The notes: generated by a model not told the origin, from the sequence alone. A stretch of DNA of 38,009 nucleotides from Clostridium sp. (GCA_012523755.1 JAAYTO010000209.1:1-38009); one strand, 5' to 3'. Numbered from the stretch's first letter, positions 1-8,277 are shown. Numbers and translations are program-made.

Positions 1-123
1 ACGCCATATCTTAGTAATCCCGGGGGCATTTCTTAAAAAATGATTTTCTTGCCTGAATATTAAATGCTGAAATGGCATTTTAAAAAACTCTCTTGTGAGA
101 GTATTGGCAGGAGATGGGTTCAT
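1..123 (-). CDS. Partial ORF running off the left edge, possible transposase N-terminus
   Basis: On the minus strand an ATG at 123 opens a frame of 41 codons that leaves the window without a stop. It begins MNPSPANTLTREFF and contains NAPGITKIWR. The identical frame, one codon longer, leaves the right edge from 37884. Being carried in an inverted repeat and pointing away from the unique DNA, it could be the start of a transposase gene in an IS-like element. No transposase motif lies in the visible part, and 41 open codons can arise by chance, so both coding status and function are tentative. Confidence 0.35.
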   Translation of the reverse strand, partial: MNPSPANTLTREFFKMPFQHLIFRQENHFLRNAPGITKIWR

Positions 124-137
124 GCTTTTACCGTGTA
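1..137. repeat. Left copy of 137-bp terminal inverted repeat (edge of a repeated element)
   Basis: Bases 1-137 are the exact reverse complement of 37870-38006; identity stops at base 138. The repeat holds a short hairpin (ACTCTC-TTGT-GAGAGT) and a reading frame running outward. A repeat this long and perfect, cut by the window edge on both sides, suggests the end of an insertion sequence or another multicopy element. The family is not recognised. Confidence 0.85.
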
Positions 138-153
138 CAATGCATTGCTGGTG

Positions 154-183
154 TTAGATTTTAGCAGGTGCTTGTGGTATAAT
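154..183 (+). promoter_or_regulatory. Putative extended -10 promoter for the sensor kinase operon
   Basis: TATAAT at 178-183 is preceded by TG at 175-176, an extended -10; a weak TTAGAT lies at 154-159 with an 18-bp spacer. It sits about 40 bp inside the repeat edge. Transcription would start near 190, which rules out the ATG at 186 as the kinase start. Confidence 0.55.
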
Positions 184-212
184 AAATGTATTCGGGTGGG
201 GGTTTTTCGTTC

Positions 213-2009
213 ATGAGTCAAAGGGATAGTAAAGATATCAAGAGTGATTATAGAATGTTTACAACAAAGAAAAAAGTTATCTTTTATTTCTTTTTAGTTG
301 CCCTCATCATTTTCTTTATTTTCAACTGGTTATTTTATAAGGTGTATTCATCCAATATAGAGCAGGTTGTGTTCACTGAGAGTAAAAATGGAGTAAGCAA
401 GACAATGGAATATGTGGACATGATCTTAGATAGTATGGAGTATACCGCTGACATTGCACAAAACAATATTCAAATACAAAATAAGCTTGAGTTTGGGGAT
501 CGGAACGAAGGGAGCGACTATTTTGTTGATAGGGATATAATAAACATACTACAGAGTATTGTTACAAATTCCGTTAACAGAGCCGCATCAGTTGATTTGT
601 TTCTTGATAAAAACAGGAAGCTATACACCAGTGACTACGGAGTGTATTCAAATCTTCCGCCGGACATAGTGGATTATTATATTTCACTAAAGGAAAATGA
701 AAACAGATTTACTCTTACAGATGGATACCGCAAAAGTTTGAACTTTATATTGGACAGAAACTATGAACAGATTACGATGATAAGACCTCTGTATGAGCTG
801 TCAACGGGTAAGAAATCCGGATTGCTTGCGGTGAATTTTGACAAATACTATATAAAGAATATCATTAAGGGCAAAGCTGATTATAACAATATTATTCTAG
901 ACAGAAACAACAGCACAATTATCAGTGCTTTTGCCGAAAACATTGTATATACTGAGGAACAGATTGACGAAATTAAATCCCTTGTTGTTGGAGAAAGGGG
1001 CGAAAAACTGTGTTGGATAGGTGGAGAAAAGTACATTCTTGTGTATGATTCGTCAAAATACTCTGGGTGGAAGTTTGTAACCTTTGTTCCTGCAATCTCA
1101 TCAATGCAACATATGTCAAAACTCAGGGATTCCATATTTATTCTTTTCCTTATAATGAATGTAGTAACTGCAATGGCTCTTATATTTCTCCTTTCTAGAA
1201 AAGTTTACAGTAAGTTGAATAGATTAATAGCTTCCATGAAGGAAGTTGAGAAAGGGAATCTCAATGTAAGCATAGTGCATAGTGATACCGATGAATTTGG
1301 GTTTATGTATTCTAGTTTTAACGATATGGTGGAAAAAATACGCAATCTATTTGAAGAGCTTTATACACAGAAATTACTTCAGAAAGAAGCACAGTTAAAG
1401 CTTCTTCAGGCAAAAATTAATCCCCACTTCATATACAATATTTTTGACAATATGAACTGGTTGATTCAACTGGAACGATATGATGAACTCGAAATATTGG
1501 TCGATTCAGTTTCTACCTATTTCAAACGCAGTCTCAATGCAGGGAAGGATTTTATATCCGTTGCCGATACCCTGGAGCAACTGGAAAGTTATGTACAAAT
1601 ACAAAAAATACGCTTTAAAAACCGTTTTGAGTGTATCTTTGATTTTGATGAGGAGATCATCGACATGATAATACCTAATTTTATATTGCAGCCATTGCTG
1701 GAGAATGCTATTTGTCACGGGGTTGAGCCAAAGACCGAGAAATGCCTGATACAGGTCAAAGGTATTAAGATTAAGGAAAGAGTTTTTTTTACTATTGAGG
1801 ATGACGGTGCGGGAATAAGTGCCGATACCCTGAAAAAAATTTCTGATTTTCTCGCAAACGATAAGACAGATGAAGATAATTATTTTGCCCTTGCCAATAT
1901 AAACAAACGAATCAAGCTCTATTATGGAGAAGAATATGGCCTGACTATCCGCAGTACTGAGGGGGTGGGGACTAAGGTAACGGTGATTATACCATTCGAA
2001 TTTAATTAG
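213..2009 (+). CDS. YesM-type sensor histidine kinase
   Basis: Membrane sensor kinase of the YesM/LytS-like class (His_kinase PF06580 plus HATPase), 598 residues from the chosen start. One membrane segment at about 22-42, an extracytoplasmic sensor region to about 305, a second segment at about 306-328, then a HAMP-like linker. The phospho-acceptor motif KINPHFIYN puts the histidine near 405; the ATP-binding domain shows LLENAICHGVEP (N box) and DDGAGIS (G1). The track starts at 186, but that ATG overlaps the promoter. The ATG at 213 follows GGGTGGGGG with good spacing. The response regulator begins 22 bp after its stop. In relatives such pairs sense extracellular sugars or oligosaccharides and control ABC importers; here the neighbours point to pectin fragments, which is inference. 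Confidence 0.9.
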   Translation: MSQRDSKDIKSDYRMFTTKKKVIFYFFLVALIIFFIFNWLFYKVYSSNIEQVVFTESKNGVSKTMEYVDMILDSMEYTADIAQNNIQIQNKLEFGDRNEGSDYFVDRDIINILQSIVTNSVNRAASVDLFLDKNRKLYTSDYGVYSNLPPDIVDYYISLKENENRFTLTDGYRKSLNFILDRNYEQITMIRPLYELSTGKKSGLLAVNFDKYYIKNIIKGKADYNNIILDRNNSTIISAFAENIVYTEEQIDEIKSLVVGERGEKLCWIGGEKYILVYDSSKYSGWKFVTFVPAISSMQHMSKLRDSIFILFLIMNVVTAMALIFLLSRKVYSKLNRLIASMKEVEKGNLNVSIVHSDTDEFGFMYSSFNDMVEKIRNLFEELYTQKLLQKEAQLKLLQAKINPHFIYNIFDNMNWLIQLERYDELEILVDSVSTYFKRSLNAGKDFISVADTLEQLESYVQIQKIRFKNRFECIFDFDEEIIDMIIPNFILQPLLENAICHGVEPKTEKCLIQVKGIKIKERVFFTIEDDGAGISADTLKKISDFLANDKTDEDNYFALANINKRIKLYYGEEYGLTIRSTEGVGTKVTVIIPFEFN

Positions 2010-2031
2010 ATTAGTCTTTGGGGGTTTATTT

Positions 2032-3660
2032 ATGCTGAAAATGCTTATTGCTGATGATGAGCAGATTATTTTAGACGGACTTAAAGAAAGCATTGATTGG
2101 AAGAGCTATGATATAGAAGTTGTCGGAACGGCTCAGAATGGAGTAGAGGCACTGGAACAGGTGACTTCCTTAAAGGTTGACATTGTTATAACTGATATTC
2201 GGATGCCGGGATTGAATGGACTTGAACTTATAAAGGAAATCAGAAAAGTCAGGCAGAATGTTAAAATCATAATTATCAGTGCTTATGAACAGTTTGATTT
2301 TGCACAGGAAGCAATTTCCCTAGGTGTACAATCTTACATAACCAAGCCTCTTAAAAAGAAAAAGATTGTAGAAGAGGTTTTAAACGTAAGAAATATTATT
2401 TTGAAAGAAAAAATGGAAAAAGAGGACAAGGCTTGGTTAGAAGAACAGTATCTAAACAACCTTCCCATTCTTCGGGAACACTTCCATAATAACCTTATTA
2501 TGGGTAGAACTAGGCAGATGAGTGACTTTGCCCGGCAATTTGCAATATATGAAATTGAACTTGAAGAGACAAATATTGGCGTGGTGGTATTTACTATCGA
2601 TGGTCAAACAGATACTCAGGAGGAGTTTTTTGAAAAGAGCTTTCAACTTGTTAATATAAGAATTGCGGAAATGATACGCAAGTTTCTTCCTAAAGATTAT
2701 AAGAAGATTGTTTTCCAAAGCTACAATAATGAAGTTGTGGTTATATTCAATGCCGGCAGTGACTCTGCTACTGCTATCAAAGATGTTACTCTTATGGCGG
2801 AAAATATCAAGAATACCATTTTTCTTGAAGCGAAAGTATCGGTCAGTGCAGGAGTTGGAAGAATCTATCCCCATATAAGGGATGCTTCTCTGTCTTATCA
2901 GGAAGCTGTAAAGGCACTTAATTATCGGCTTATTTATGGAAACAGTACCGTGTTATATATTGACCATGTAGAGATGAAAGAGATGAAGCATGCGTACCTT
3001 TTCAACGATCTTAATGAAACTTTAAAAAATCTGCAGAACACTCTTTCTACCGGCAGTGCAAATGAAGTGAAGAAGTTGACCGGGACTACAATTTCGCAGA
3101 TAGTTAGTTGTGAAAGTATTCCGTATTACTATGTACAGCAGGTGTACTGCCAGCTTTTATCATCGCTTTTGAGGACGCTTTACGAAATGAACATATCTTT
3201 AGAAGACCTCTATAACACGCCTGTGCATCTCTATGGCGAATTGTTCAAAAAAGGAACTCTTGAAGAGATTGAGCAATGGTATGATGATCTGGTAGAACGG
3301 GCATGTTCTGCTATTAATCAAAAAAAGGACGAAAAAACAAGTGTAGTAATAAGTTCTGCGGTTAGATATATCAAAGAGAACTGTAAAAGGGATATATCCC
3401 TTGGAGAGGTGGCTGAATTTGTTAATTTAAACCCCTCGTACCTTAGCAGGATTTTTAAGGAGGAGAAGGGGATTCAGTTTGTGGAATATGTCAGAAATGT
3501 AAAAATGGACATGGCAAAGGAAATGTTGAAAAATAGTCATAAAAAGATTTATCAGATAAGTGAAGAACTGGGATATCAAAATGTGCAGTATTTTTCCACT
3601 ATATTTAAAAATACAGTGGGAATGACGCCCGTTGAATACAGAAAAGTGAGCAAGGGATAA
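2032..3660 (+). CDS. YesN-type response regulator with AraC DNA-binding domain
   Basis: Cytoplasmic response regulator of 542 residues. The N-terminal receiver domain has the acidic pair D8-D9, phospho-acceptor D55 in ITDIRMPG and K105 in ITKPL. A long middle region links it to a C-terminal AraC-type pair of helix-turn-helices at about 440-540, including LGEVAEFVNLNPSYLSRIFK and the terminal MTPVEYRK signature. It lies 22 bp after the YesM-like kinase with its own GGGGG ribosome site, so the two form a cognate pair. YesN proteins usually activate carbohydrate-import genes; no such transporter is in this window, so its targets are unknown. The nearby isomerase and the two pectin hydrolases are plausible candidates. 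Confidence 0.9.
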   Translation: MLKMLIADDEQIILDGLKESIDWKSYDIEVVGTAQNGVEALEQVTSLKVDIVITDIRMPGLNGLELIKEIRKVRQNVKIIIISAYEQFDFAQEAISLGVQSYITKPLKKKKIVEEVLNVRNIILKEKMEKEDKAWLEEQYLNNLPILREHFHNNLIMGRTRQMSDFARQFAIYEIELEETNIGVVVFTIDGQTDTQEEFFEKSFQLVNIRIAEMIRKFLPKDYKKIVFQSYNNEVVVIFNAGSDSATAIKDVTLMAENIKNTIFLEAKVSVSAGVGRIYPHIRDASLSYQEAVKALNYRLIYGNSTVLYIDHVEMKEMKHAYLFNDLNETLKNLQNTLSTGSANEVKKLTGTTISQIVSCESIPYYYVQQVYCQLLSSLLRTLYEMNISLEDLYNTPVHLYGELFKKGTLEEIEQWYDDLVERACSAINQKKDEKTSVVISSAVRYIKENCKRDISLGEVAEFVNLNPSYLSRIFKEEKGIQFVEYVRNVKMDMAKEMLKNSHKKIYQISEELGYQNVQYFSTIFKNTVGMTPVEYRKVSKG

Positions 3661-3671
3661 AGTTTGTTCCA

Positions 3672-3724
3672 AAATAATACAATTGTTGCTTTATACCTAA
3701 ATAATGCAATTGCTGCTTTATACC
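3672..3724. repeat. Two imperfect 26-bp direct repeats before the isomerase gene
   Basis: Copy one (3672-3697) and copy two (3699-3724) match at 24 of 26 positions with a 27-bp period; the shared core is CAATTG(C/T)TGCTTTATACC. They fill the gap between the YesN gene and the isomerase gene just ahead of its GGGAGG ribosome site. They could be a tandem operator or a chance duplication. Confidence 0.7.
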
Positions 3725-3760
3725 GATAATATGTGATTTCATATAAAAGGGAGGTAAAAA

Positions 3761-4594
3761 ATGAGAATTGGAGTAAGAGCACATGACTTTGGAAAACAGC
3801 CGGTGGAAGATCTGGCACGAAAAATATCCCAAATGGGTTATGATTGTATACAACTTGCACTTTCAAAGGCGATTTATGGCATGGATTTCAGCTTGGGAAA
3901 GTTAAATCCGGGAATGGCATGGAGAATTGGAAAAACCTTTGAGAAGTATGGTATTCAGATAGCGGTATTGGGCTGTTATATTAATCCTGTCCATCCTGAT
4001 AAGACAGAACGAAGACATCAAATTGAGCAATTTAAAGAGCACTTGAGGTTTGCACGGGACTTTGGCTGCGGTATTGTTGCAACTGAAACCGGTTCTCTTA
4101 ATGGAGACTTTTCATTTCACCCTGATAATCATGGTGAGAAGGCTTTATATGATTTAGTTGAGAGTATAAAGGAGATGACTGAGGAAGCAGAACGTTTTGG
4201 CGTAATCACTGCAATTGAAGGGGTAACCCGATATGTAACCCATACGCCGGAAAGAGTTGCTAGAGTTCTTGAGTTGATTGATTCTAATAATCTTCAAGTG
4301 GTTTTTGACCCGGTTAATTTAATTTCTATAGATAATTATAAGAATCAGGAAGACATAATTACGAGATCCTTCGAGCTTTTTGGAGATCGAATTGTAATAT
4401 TGCATGCAAAGGATTTTATTATCTCAGAGGGGCAAACCAAATCGGTGCAGGCAGGAAAAGGAATGCTCAACTATGAACTGCTGTTTAAGTTGCTAAAGGC
4501 TTACAAGCCCGATATTAATATTTTGATGGAGAATGCTAAACCCGAAACTATGGCAGAGGGGATATCATATCTGAAATCAAAATATTATGATTAA
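3761..4594 (+). CDS. Sugar phosphate isomerase/epimerase family protein (TIM barrel)
   Basis: 277 residues, typical length for the AP-endonuclease-2-like TIM-barrel family (IolE/Hyi-type isomerases and epimerases), with no signal peptide. Strand-end motifs expected to hold the metal are visible: AIEGVTRY, VVFDPVNLI, ILHAKDF and ILMENAKPE supply Glu, Asp, His and Glu. The ATG follows GGGAGGTAAAAA. It lies 100 bp after the YesN-type regulator and converges on the GH28 gene across a shared terminator. The substrate cannot be read from sequence. A role in handling a rare sugar or uronate from pectin is inferred from the neighbours only. Confidence 0.75.
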   Translation: MRIGVRAHDFGKQPVEDLARKISQMGYDCIQLALSKAIYGMDFSLGKLNPGMAWRIGKTFEKYGIQIAVLGCYINPVHPDKTERRHQIEQFKEHLRFARDFGCGIVATETGSLNGDFSFHPDNHGEKALYDLVESIKEMTEEAERFGVITAIEGVTRYVTHTPERVARVLELIDSNNLQVVFDPVNLISIDNYKNQEDIITRSFELFGDRIVILHAKDFIISEGQTKSVQAGKGMLNYELLFKLLKAYKPDINILMENAKPETMAEGISYLKSKYYD

Positions 4595-4694
4595 AACACT
4601 GTAGGATATAGATGCATTAAAGACATATATTAAATTGGAAAATACAGTGAAAACTGATTTGTTGTTTAATAAAATGAAAAGGAGCTATTTTATA

Positions 4695-4735
4695 AAACCC
4701 ACGAGACAATGCTTTATGCATTGTCTCGTGGGTTT
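4695..4735. terminator. Bidirectional terminator between isomerase and GH28 genes
   Basis: An 18-bp perfect stem (AAACCCACGAGACAATGC and its complement) with a 5-base loop at 4713-4717, flanked by A/T tracts. It serves two convergent genes. On the minus strand the stem overlaps the last codons and stop (4714-4716) of the GH28 gene, so the hairpin is partly coding. Confidence 0.85.
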
Positions 4736-6033
4736 ATATCAAAATTGCAGGAGGACAGTTTTATTTTATGGGAATTTTCCAATTCAATTGCCGATCCTTC
4801 CTGTTCAAATATTGTTACATGGTCAAAGTGTATATCCTTTGCATTGCAACAATAGATTCCTTTCTTTTTCATTGGCTGAAGGTCACTCATCATTGCAGGT
4901 ATTCCTTCGGAGGCGTCTTTTGCCATTGATATGGATACATGGCTAAAGAGGATTTGGATGACTGGCATTTCAGGAAGTCCGTATATGAATGCAGCAGAAG
5001 CGTGGGTATTGCGGGCAATAATGTTGCAGAAGCGGAGATTCCTGAAAACAGGTGTTTGAGATGTAACACGATGAGGGGACTTGTCTTGAACACTCGGGTC
5101 CTTTCCTCCTTCACCACAGAAATAGAATTGGTTAATAACTATTGGACACATCACGTTATTCATCTCCAGGTCGGTGACTAAAATGTTTTCAACGACACCG
5201 CCCCTTTGGCGACGGGTTTTCAAACGTATACCTCTATCCGTACCTTCAAACACACAATTGGAAATAATGACGTTTTTTACCCCGCCGCTCATTTCGCTCC
5301 CTATAACTACCCCACCATGTCCATGCAATAAGGTACAATTCTCAATGGTGACATCCTCACAGCTCACCATGGTGTTGCATTTTTCGGTGCCGGATTTAAG
5401 GGCTATACAATCGTCTCCGACATCTACATAGCAATTGGTGATATGTACTTTTTTGGATGAGTCGGGATTTATTCCGTCGGTATTGGGCGAATCAGCTGGA
5501 TTTATTACGGTGACATTATTGATCTTAATATCTACACACCGAATGGGATTAATTGTCCATGCCGGTGAATTTATAAGCTTGATTCCGTCTATGGTTATCC
5601 GGCTGGAATCTTCGAAGCTTACCAAGCGGGGTCTTGGATGTGACAAAGTGCCTGCTTTAAACTGTTTCCACCAGAAATCTCCCTGTCCGTCGAGAGTGCC
5701 TTGACCTGTGATAGATACATTTTCTATGTTTTTCCCATAAATCATAGGCATATAAACTTCTTGAGAGGATCCTTCCCACTGGGAGTGGATTACGGGATAG
5801 TCGGAGATGTTTTGCGAAAAAATAATGTTTGCTTTTTTGCTCAGTTGTAGGTGGATATTGCTTTTAAGCTCAAGGGGACCTGTTAAAAAAACGCCATCCG
5901 GCACGTATACTGTGCCTTCTCCGCATTTTAGGCATTCTTCTATGGAAGCTTTAAAAGCTGATGTGCTAAGGGTTGAACCTGTAGGATCAGCTCCAAATTG
6001 TGTGATATCAAATGTTTTGGATACTCTATTCAT
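4714..6033 (-). CDS. GH28 polygalacturonase, cytoplasmic (likely exo-acting on oligogalacturonides)
   Basis: Glycoside hydrolase family 28, 439 residues from the chosen start. The family signatures are in order: NTDGINPDSS, VGDDCIALKSG, HGHGGVVIGSEMSGG and RGIRLKT, giving the catalytic Asp residues, the His and the substrate-binding Arg/Lys. The N-terminus (FDITQFGADPTG) begins directly with the beta-helix fold and has no signal peptide, so the enzyme probably works inside the cell on imported oligosaccharides, releasing galacturonate. The track starts at 6045, but AGGAAGG directly abuts that ATG; the ATG at 6033 has a workable distance. It lies 28 bp downstream of the GH105 gene in the same operon. 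Galacturonan versus rhamnogalacturonan preference is not determinable. Confidence 0.88.
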   Translation of the reverse strand: MNRVSKTFDITQFGADPTGSTLSTSAFKASIEECLKCGEGTVYVPDGVFLTGPLELKSNIHLQLSKKANIIFSQNISDYPVIHSQWEGSSQEVYMPMIYGKNIENVSITGQGTLDGQGDFWWKQFKAGTLSHPRPRLVSFEDSSRITIDGIKLINSPAWTINPIRCVDIKINNVTVINPADSPNTDGINPDSSKKVHITNCYVDVGDDCIALKSGTEKCNTMVSCEDVTIENCTLLHGHGGVVIGSEMSGGVKNVIISNCVFEGTDRGIRLKTRRQRGGVVENILVTDLEMNNVMCPIVINQFYFCGEGGKDPSVQDKSPHRVTSQTPVFRNLRFCNIIARNTHASAAFIYGLPEMPVIQILFSHVSISMAKDASEGIPAMMSDLQPMKKKGIYCCNAKDIHFDHVTIFEQEGSAIELENSHKIKLSSCNFDINPRDNA

Positions 6034-6061
6034 AATTAAATGCATCCTTCCTAAATATTTT

Positions 6062-7174
6062 TTAATTTTTATTAAAAAGTTTAATTATTTCAGCTGTAGC
6101 AAGCATGAGTGGACCATAGCCCTTGTAGTCGTTTGTTGCCACAGGCTCGTTGATATAGTAAGCGAAGGAGCCGTTACGGTATGGATTGCCTCCAAGGCCT
6201 GCAACAGAACACACATTTTTTAGATCGACAAAATCATCGGGGGTAAATTCAATAAATTGTTCCACAATGCCGTCAAAGGCTTTTTTGACATAAGGTATAT
6301 ATTTATCATCGAGATATCCTAATCGAATACCTTTTGCCAAGGTATATGTAAACATGCATGATGCAGAAGATTCAAGATAATTCCCCGCTTGGTTTCCTTT
6401 ATCAAGAACCTGATACCATACACCGGTTTTAGTATCCTGAATTGAAATTATAGCTTGTGCAAGATCGCGAAGAATAGCAACAATATTGTTTCTGTTTTTA
6501 TGGTGACTGGGGAAGAAATCAAGGGTGTCTGCCAGTGCCATAGAGTACCATCCCATGGCACGCCCCCAAAAATGCGGAGAACAGCCCGTGACATCATCAG
6601 CCCATTTCATGCCCTTGCTTTCGTCCCAAGCATGATAGAGGAGTCCGGTTTTCGGATCCCGGGTATGTTCATTGATTAATATAACCTGATTTGCAATATC
6701 GTCAAAGGCTTTTGGTGTATTCATCATCAATGCGTATTGTGCGTAGAAGGGTGAGCTCATATATACACCGTCAAGCCACATCTGGTGGGGATAAATTCTT
6801 TTGTGCCAGAAACCGCCTTGAAGATTTCTTGGCTGCAGGATAAGCTGTTTGCAGAGTAAAGAAGCAGCGTTTATATAGCGTTCTTCATGCGTGTGTTGGT
6901 ATAAAAATAGCAGGACTTTTCCGGGGTTTATATGATCCAGATTCAATTCGTAGATATCATAGCCTGAAATATTTCCATCTATATCAATAAAGCGATCCAT
7001 ATGTTCTTTAATATAATGAAAATAGACTTCATCTTTTGTTTCGTACCAAACGGCTTCAATAGATTTTAGTATAAGACCAAATTCATAGCACCATTTTTCC
7101 ATGTATTTCGATTTTCGGTTCATAACACTATGAGCCATTTTTTTTAGTAATACAGAATTATTTATATCCATCAT
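6062..7174 (-). CDS. GH105 unsaturated rhamnogalacturonyl / uronyl hydrolase (YteR/YesR-like)
   Basis: Family 105 hydrolase, 370 residues from the chosen start, close to the length of B. subtilis YteR. It removes the 4,5-unsaturated galacturonic acid left by pectin or rhamnogalacturonan lyases at the non-reducing end. The diagnostic MWLDGVYM contains the catalytic Asp; PHFWGRAMGWY and the alpha/alpha-barrel pattern support the family. The track extends to 7270, but AAAGGAG followed five bases later by ATGATG at 7174 marks the real start and gives a protein with no signal peptide. First gene of a minus-strand pair with GH28, divergent from an AraC gene that is the obvious local regulator. Its product would enter the KduI/KduD branch encoded downstream. 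Confidence 0.9.
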   Translation of the reverse strand: MMDINNSVLLKKMAHSVMNRKSKYMEKWCYEFGLILKSIEAVWYETKDEVYFHYIKEHMDRFIDIDGNISGYDIYELNLDHINPGKVLLFLYQHTHEERYINAASLLCKQLILQPRNLQGGFWHKRIYPHQMWLDGVYMSSPFYAQYALMMNTPKAFDDIANQVILINEHTRDPKTGLLYHAWDESKGMKWADDVTGCSPHFWGRAMGWYSMALADTLDFFPSHHKNRNNIVAILRDLAQAIISIQDTKTGVWYQVLDKGNQAGNYLESSASCMFTYTLAKGIRLGYLDDKYIPYVKKAFDGIVEQFIEFTPDDFVDLKNVCSVAGLGGNPYRNGSFAYYINEPVATNDYKGYGPLMLATAEIIKLFNKN

Positions 7175-7210
7175 ATATACTCCTTTCTTATAGATGATAT
7201 TTACATATAA

Positions 7211-7216
7211 ATTATA
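7211..7216 (-). promoter_or_regulatory. Putative -10 box of the GH105-GH28 operon
   Basis: A minus-strand TATAAT lies 37 bp before the GH105 start. No good -35 is seen at the normal distance, as expected for an activator-dependent promoter next to a divergent AraC gene. Confidence 0.45.
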
Positions 7217-7277
7217 TATCAACCTCTTAACAAAATCTGCGTGAATCGTGCTTAAAAGTATAAATAACAATCAAATA

Positions 7278-7306
7278 TTGCTTTTTGGCAAAGAAAGTGA
7301 TATACT
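7278..7306 (+). promoter_or_regulatory. Putative promoter of the first AraC regulator gene
   Basis: TTGCTT at 7278-7283, a 17-bp spacer and TATACT at 7301-7306 preceded by TG at 7298-7299 (extended -10). A strong AAAGGAGG follows at 7318-7325. Confidence 0.6.
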
Positions 7307-7396
7307 GCTTATCAGGGAAAGGAGGGGATTTTTGTCAGTAACTATATAGAGACATATTCAACAGCGGATAATACCTTTTCAATTTCAAGCAGTACC

Positions 7397-8188
7397 GTGA
7401 CCGGCTTTTTTTCAATGAACCAAAAGCATGTCCATGAAAAGTATGAGATATATTATCTAGCTTCGGGAGAAAGGTATTACTTTATTAAAGACAGTGTTTT
7501 TCGGATTAAAAAGGGACATCTAGTCTTTATCAATCAGGGAGTTATGCATAAGACCACTGATGCAGATTTACCGGATCACCGGAGGATGCTGGTGTATTTT
7601 GAAAAAAGATTTCTTGAAACCTTAAATGGATCCGTGGGATTGCTTCTTGATTTCCTTGCACAGAAAAATTATTGTGTTATGGAGCTATCTATAAAAGAAC
7701 AAAACTATGTTGAAAACGTATATCAAGAGATGAATGAAGAAATTCTTAAAAAGGAAGTTGGTTTTGAAGTATCTCTTCAGGGGCTTTTGATGAAGTTTCT
7801 TGTATTTATTGCAAGACATTTGGAGGAGCATAATGAAAGGAAATACTTTTCCAATTGTCCAAAACACGAAAAGATAGCAGATGTTGTTAAGTTTATCGAT
7901 TCACATTATAGTGAGCAGTTATCTATTGGAGAAATCGCAGAGCATTTCTATATCAGTCAGTACTATTTGTGCCGTACCTTTAAAGAGATTACGGGGTATA
8001 CGCTGGTACAATACATCAATAGTGTTCGTGTTAAAGAGGCACAGAGGCTTTTGGTCAACGATGAGCTGAAGATGATACAAGTTGCTGAAAAGGCCGGATT
8101 TGGCAGTGTTGCACAGTTTAATAGGGTATTCCGTGAGCTTATCGGCTCCTCGCCACTAAGTTACAGAAAATCACTTAAAACCAAATAA
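7397..8188 (+). CDS. AraC-family transcriptional regulator (cupin plus HTH)
   Basis: The minimum frame is 263 residues from GTG 7397. An N-terminal cupin-like sensing domain (HVHEKYEIYYL, GHLVFINQGVMHK) is followed by two AraC-type helix-turn-helices (LSIGEIAEHFYISQYYLCRTFK and the end motif SSPLSYRK). The start is uncertain: AAAGGAGG at 7318-7325 is ideally placed for TTG 7332, but that codon lies in another frame and stops after five codons. The correct frame is open upstream through protein-like sequence (SNYIETYSTADNTF) with no usual start codon. This could be a real or sequencing frameshift, or an upstream mini-ORF. It is divergent from GH105-GH28 and precedes uxaB, so it probably controls one or both operons. 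Confidence 0.85.
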   Translation: MTGFFSMNQKHVHEKYEIYYLASGERYYFIKDSVFRIKKGHLVFINQGVMHKTTDADLPDHRRMLVYFEKRFLETLNGSVGLLLDFLAQKNYCVMELSIKEQNYVENVYQEMNEEILKKEVGFEVSLQGLLMKFLVFIARHLEEHNERKYFSNCPKHEKIADVVKFIDSHYSEQLSIGEIAEHFYISQYYLCRTFKEITGYTLVQYINSVRVKEAQRLLVNDELKMIQVAEKAGFGSVAQFNRVFRELIGSSPLSYRKSLKTK

Positions 8189-8271
8189 GTGAATATTTGT
8201 TTAAAGGTATAACAGCAATTTTTGCAATATATAGGTCAACTAAAGACGAGAAATATAGAATTGGGCTGCTA

Positions 8272-8277
8272 TATAAT
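8272..8277 (+). promoter_or_regulatory. Putative -10 box of the uxaB-uxaA-kduI-kduD operon
   Basis: TATAAT lies 91 bp before the chosen uxaB start with no convincing -35, consistent with activator dependence. Confidence 0.4.

Noticed and set aside
186-212. ATG 186 as start of the YesM-type kinase
   Set aside because: It lies at the expected transcription start just after the TATAAT at 178-183 and has no ribosome site; ATG 213 fits better.
3672-3724. Possible CRISPR repeats
   Set aside because: Only two imperfect copies separated by one base, with no spacers.
3576-3866. Minus-strand ORFs across the YesN/isomerase junction
   Set aside because: They are produced by the AT-rich direct repeats read in another frame and have no ribosome site or protein character.
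4635-5704. Plus-strand ORFs antisense to GH28
   Set aside because: Shadow frames of a confident GH28 gene; none has a recognisable domain.
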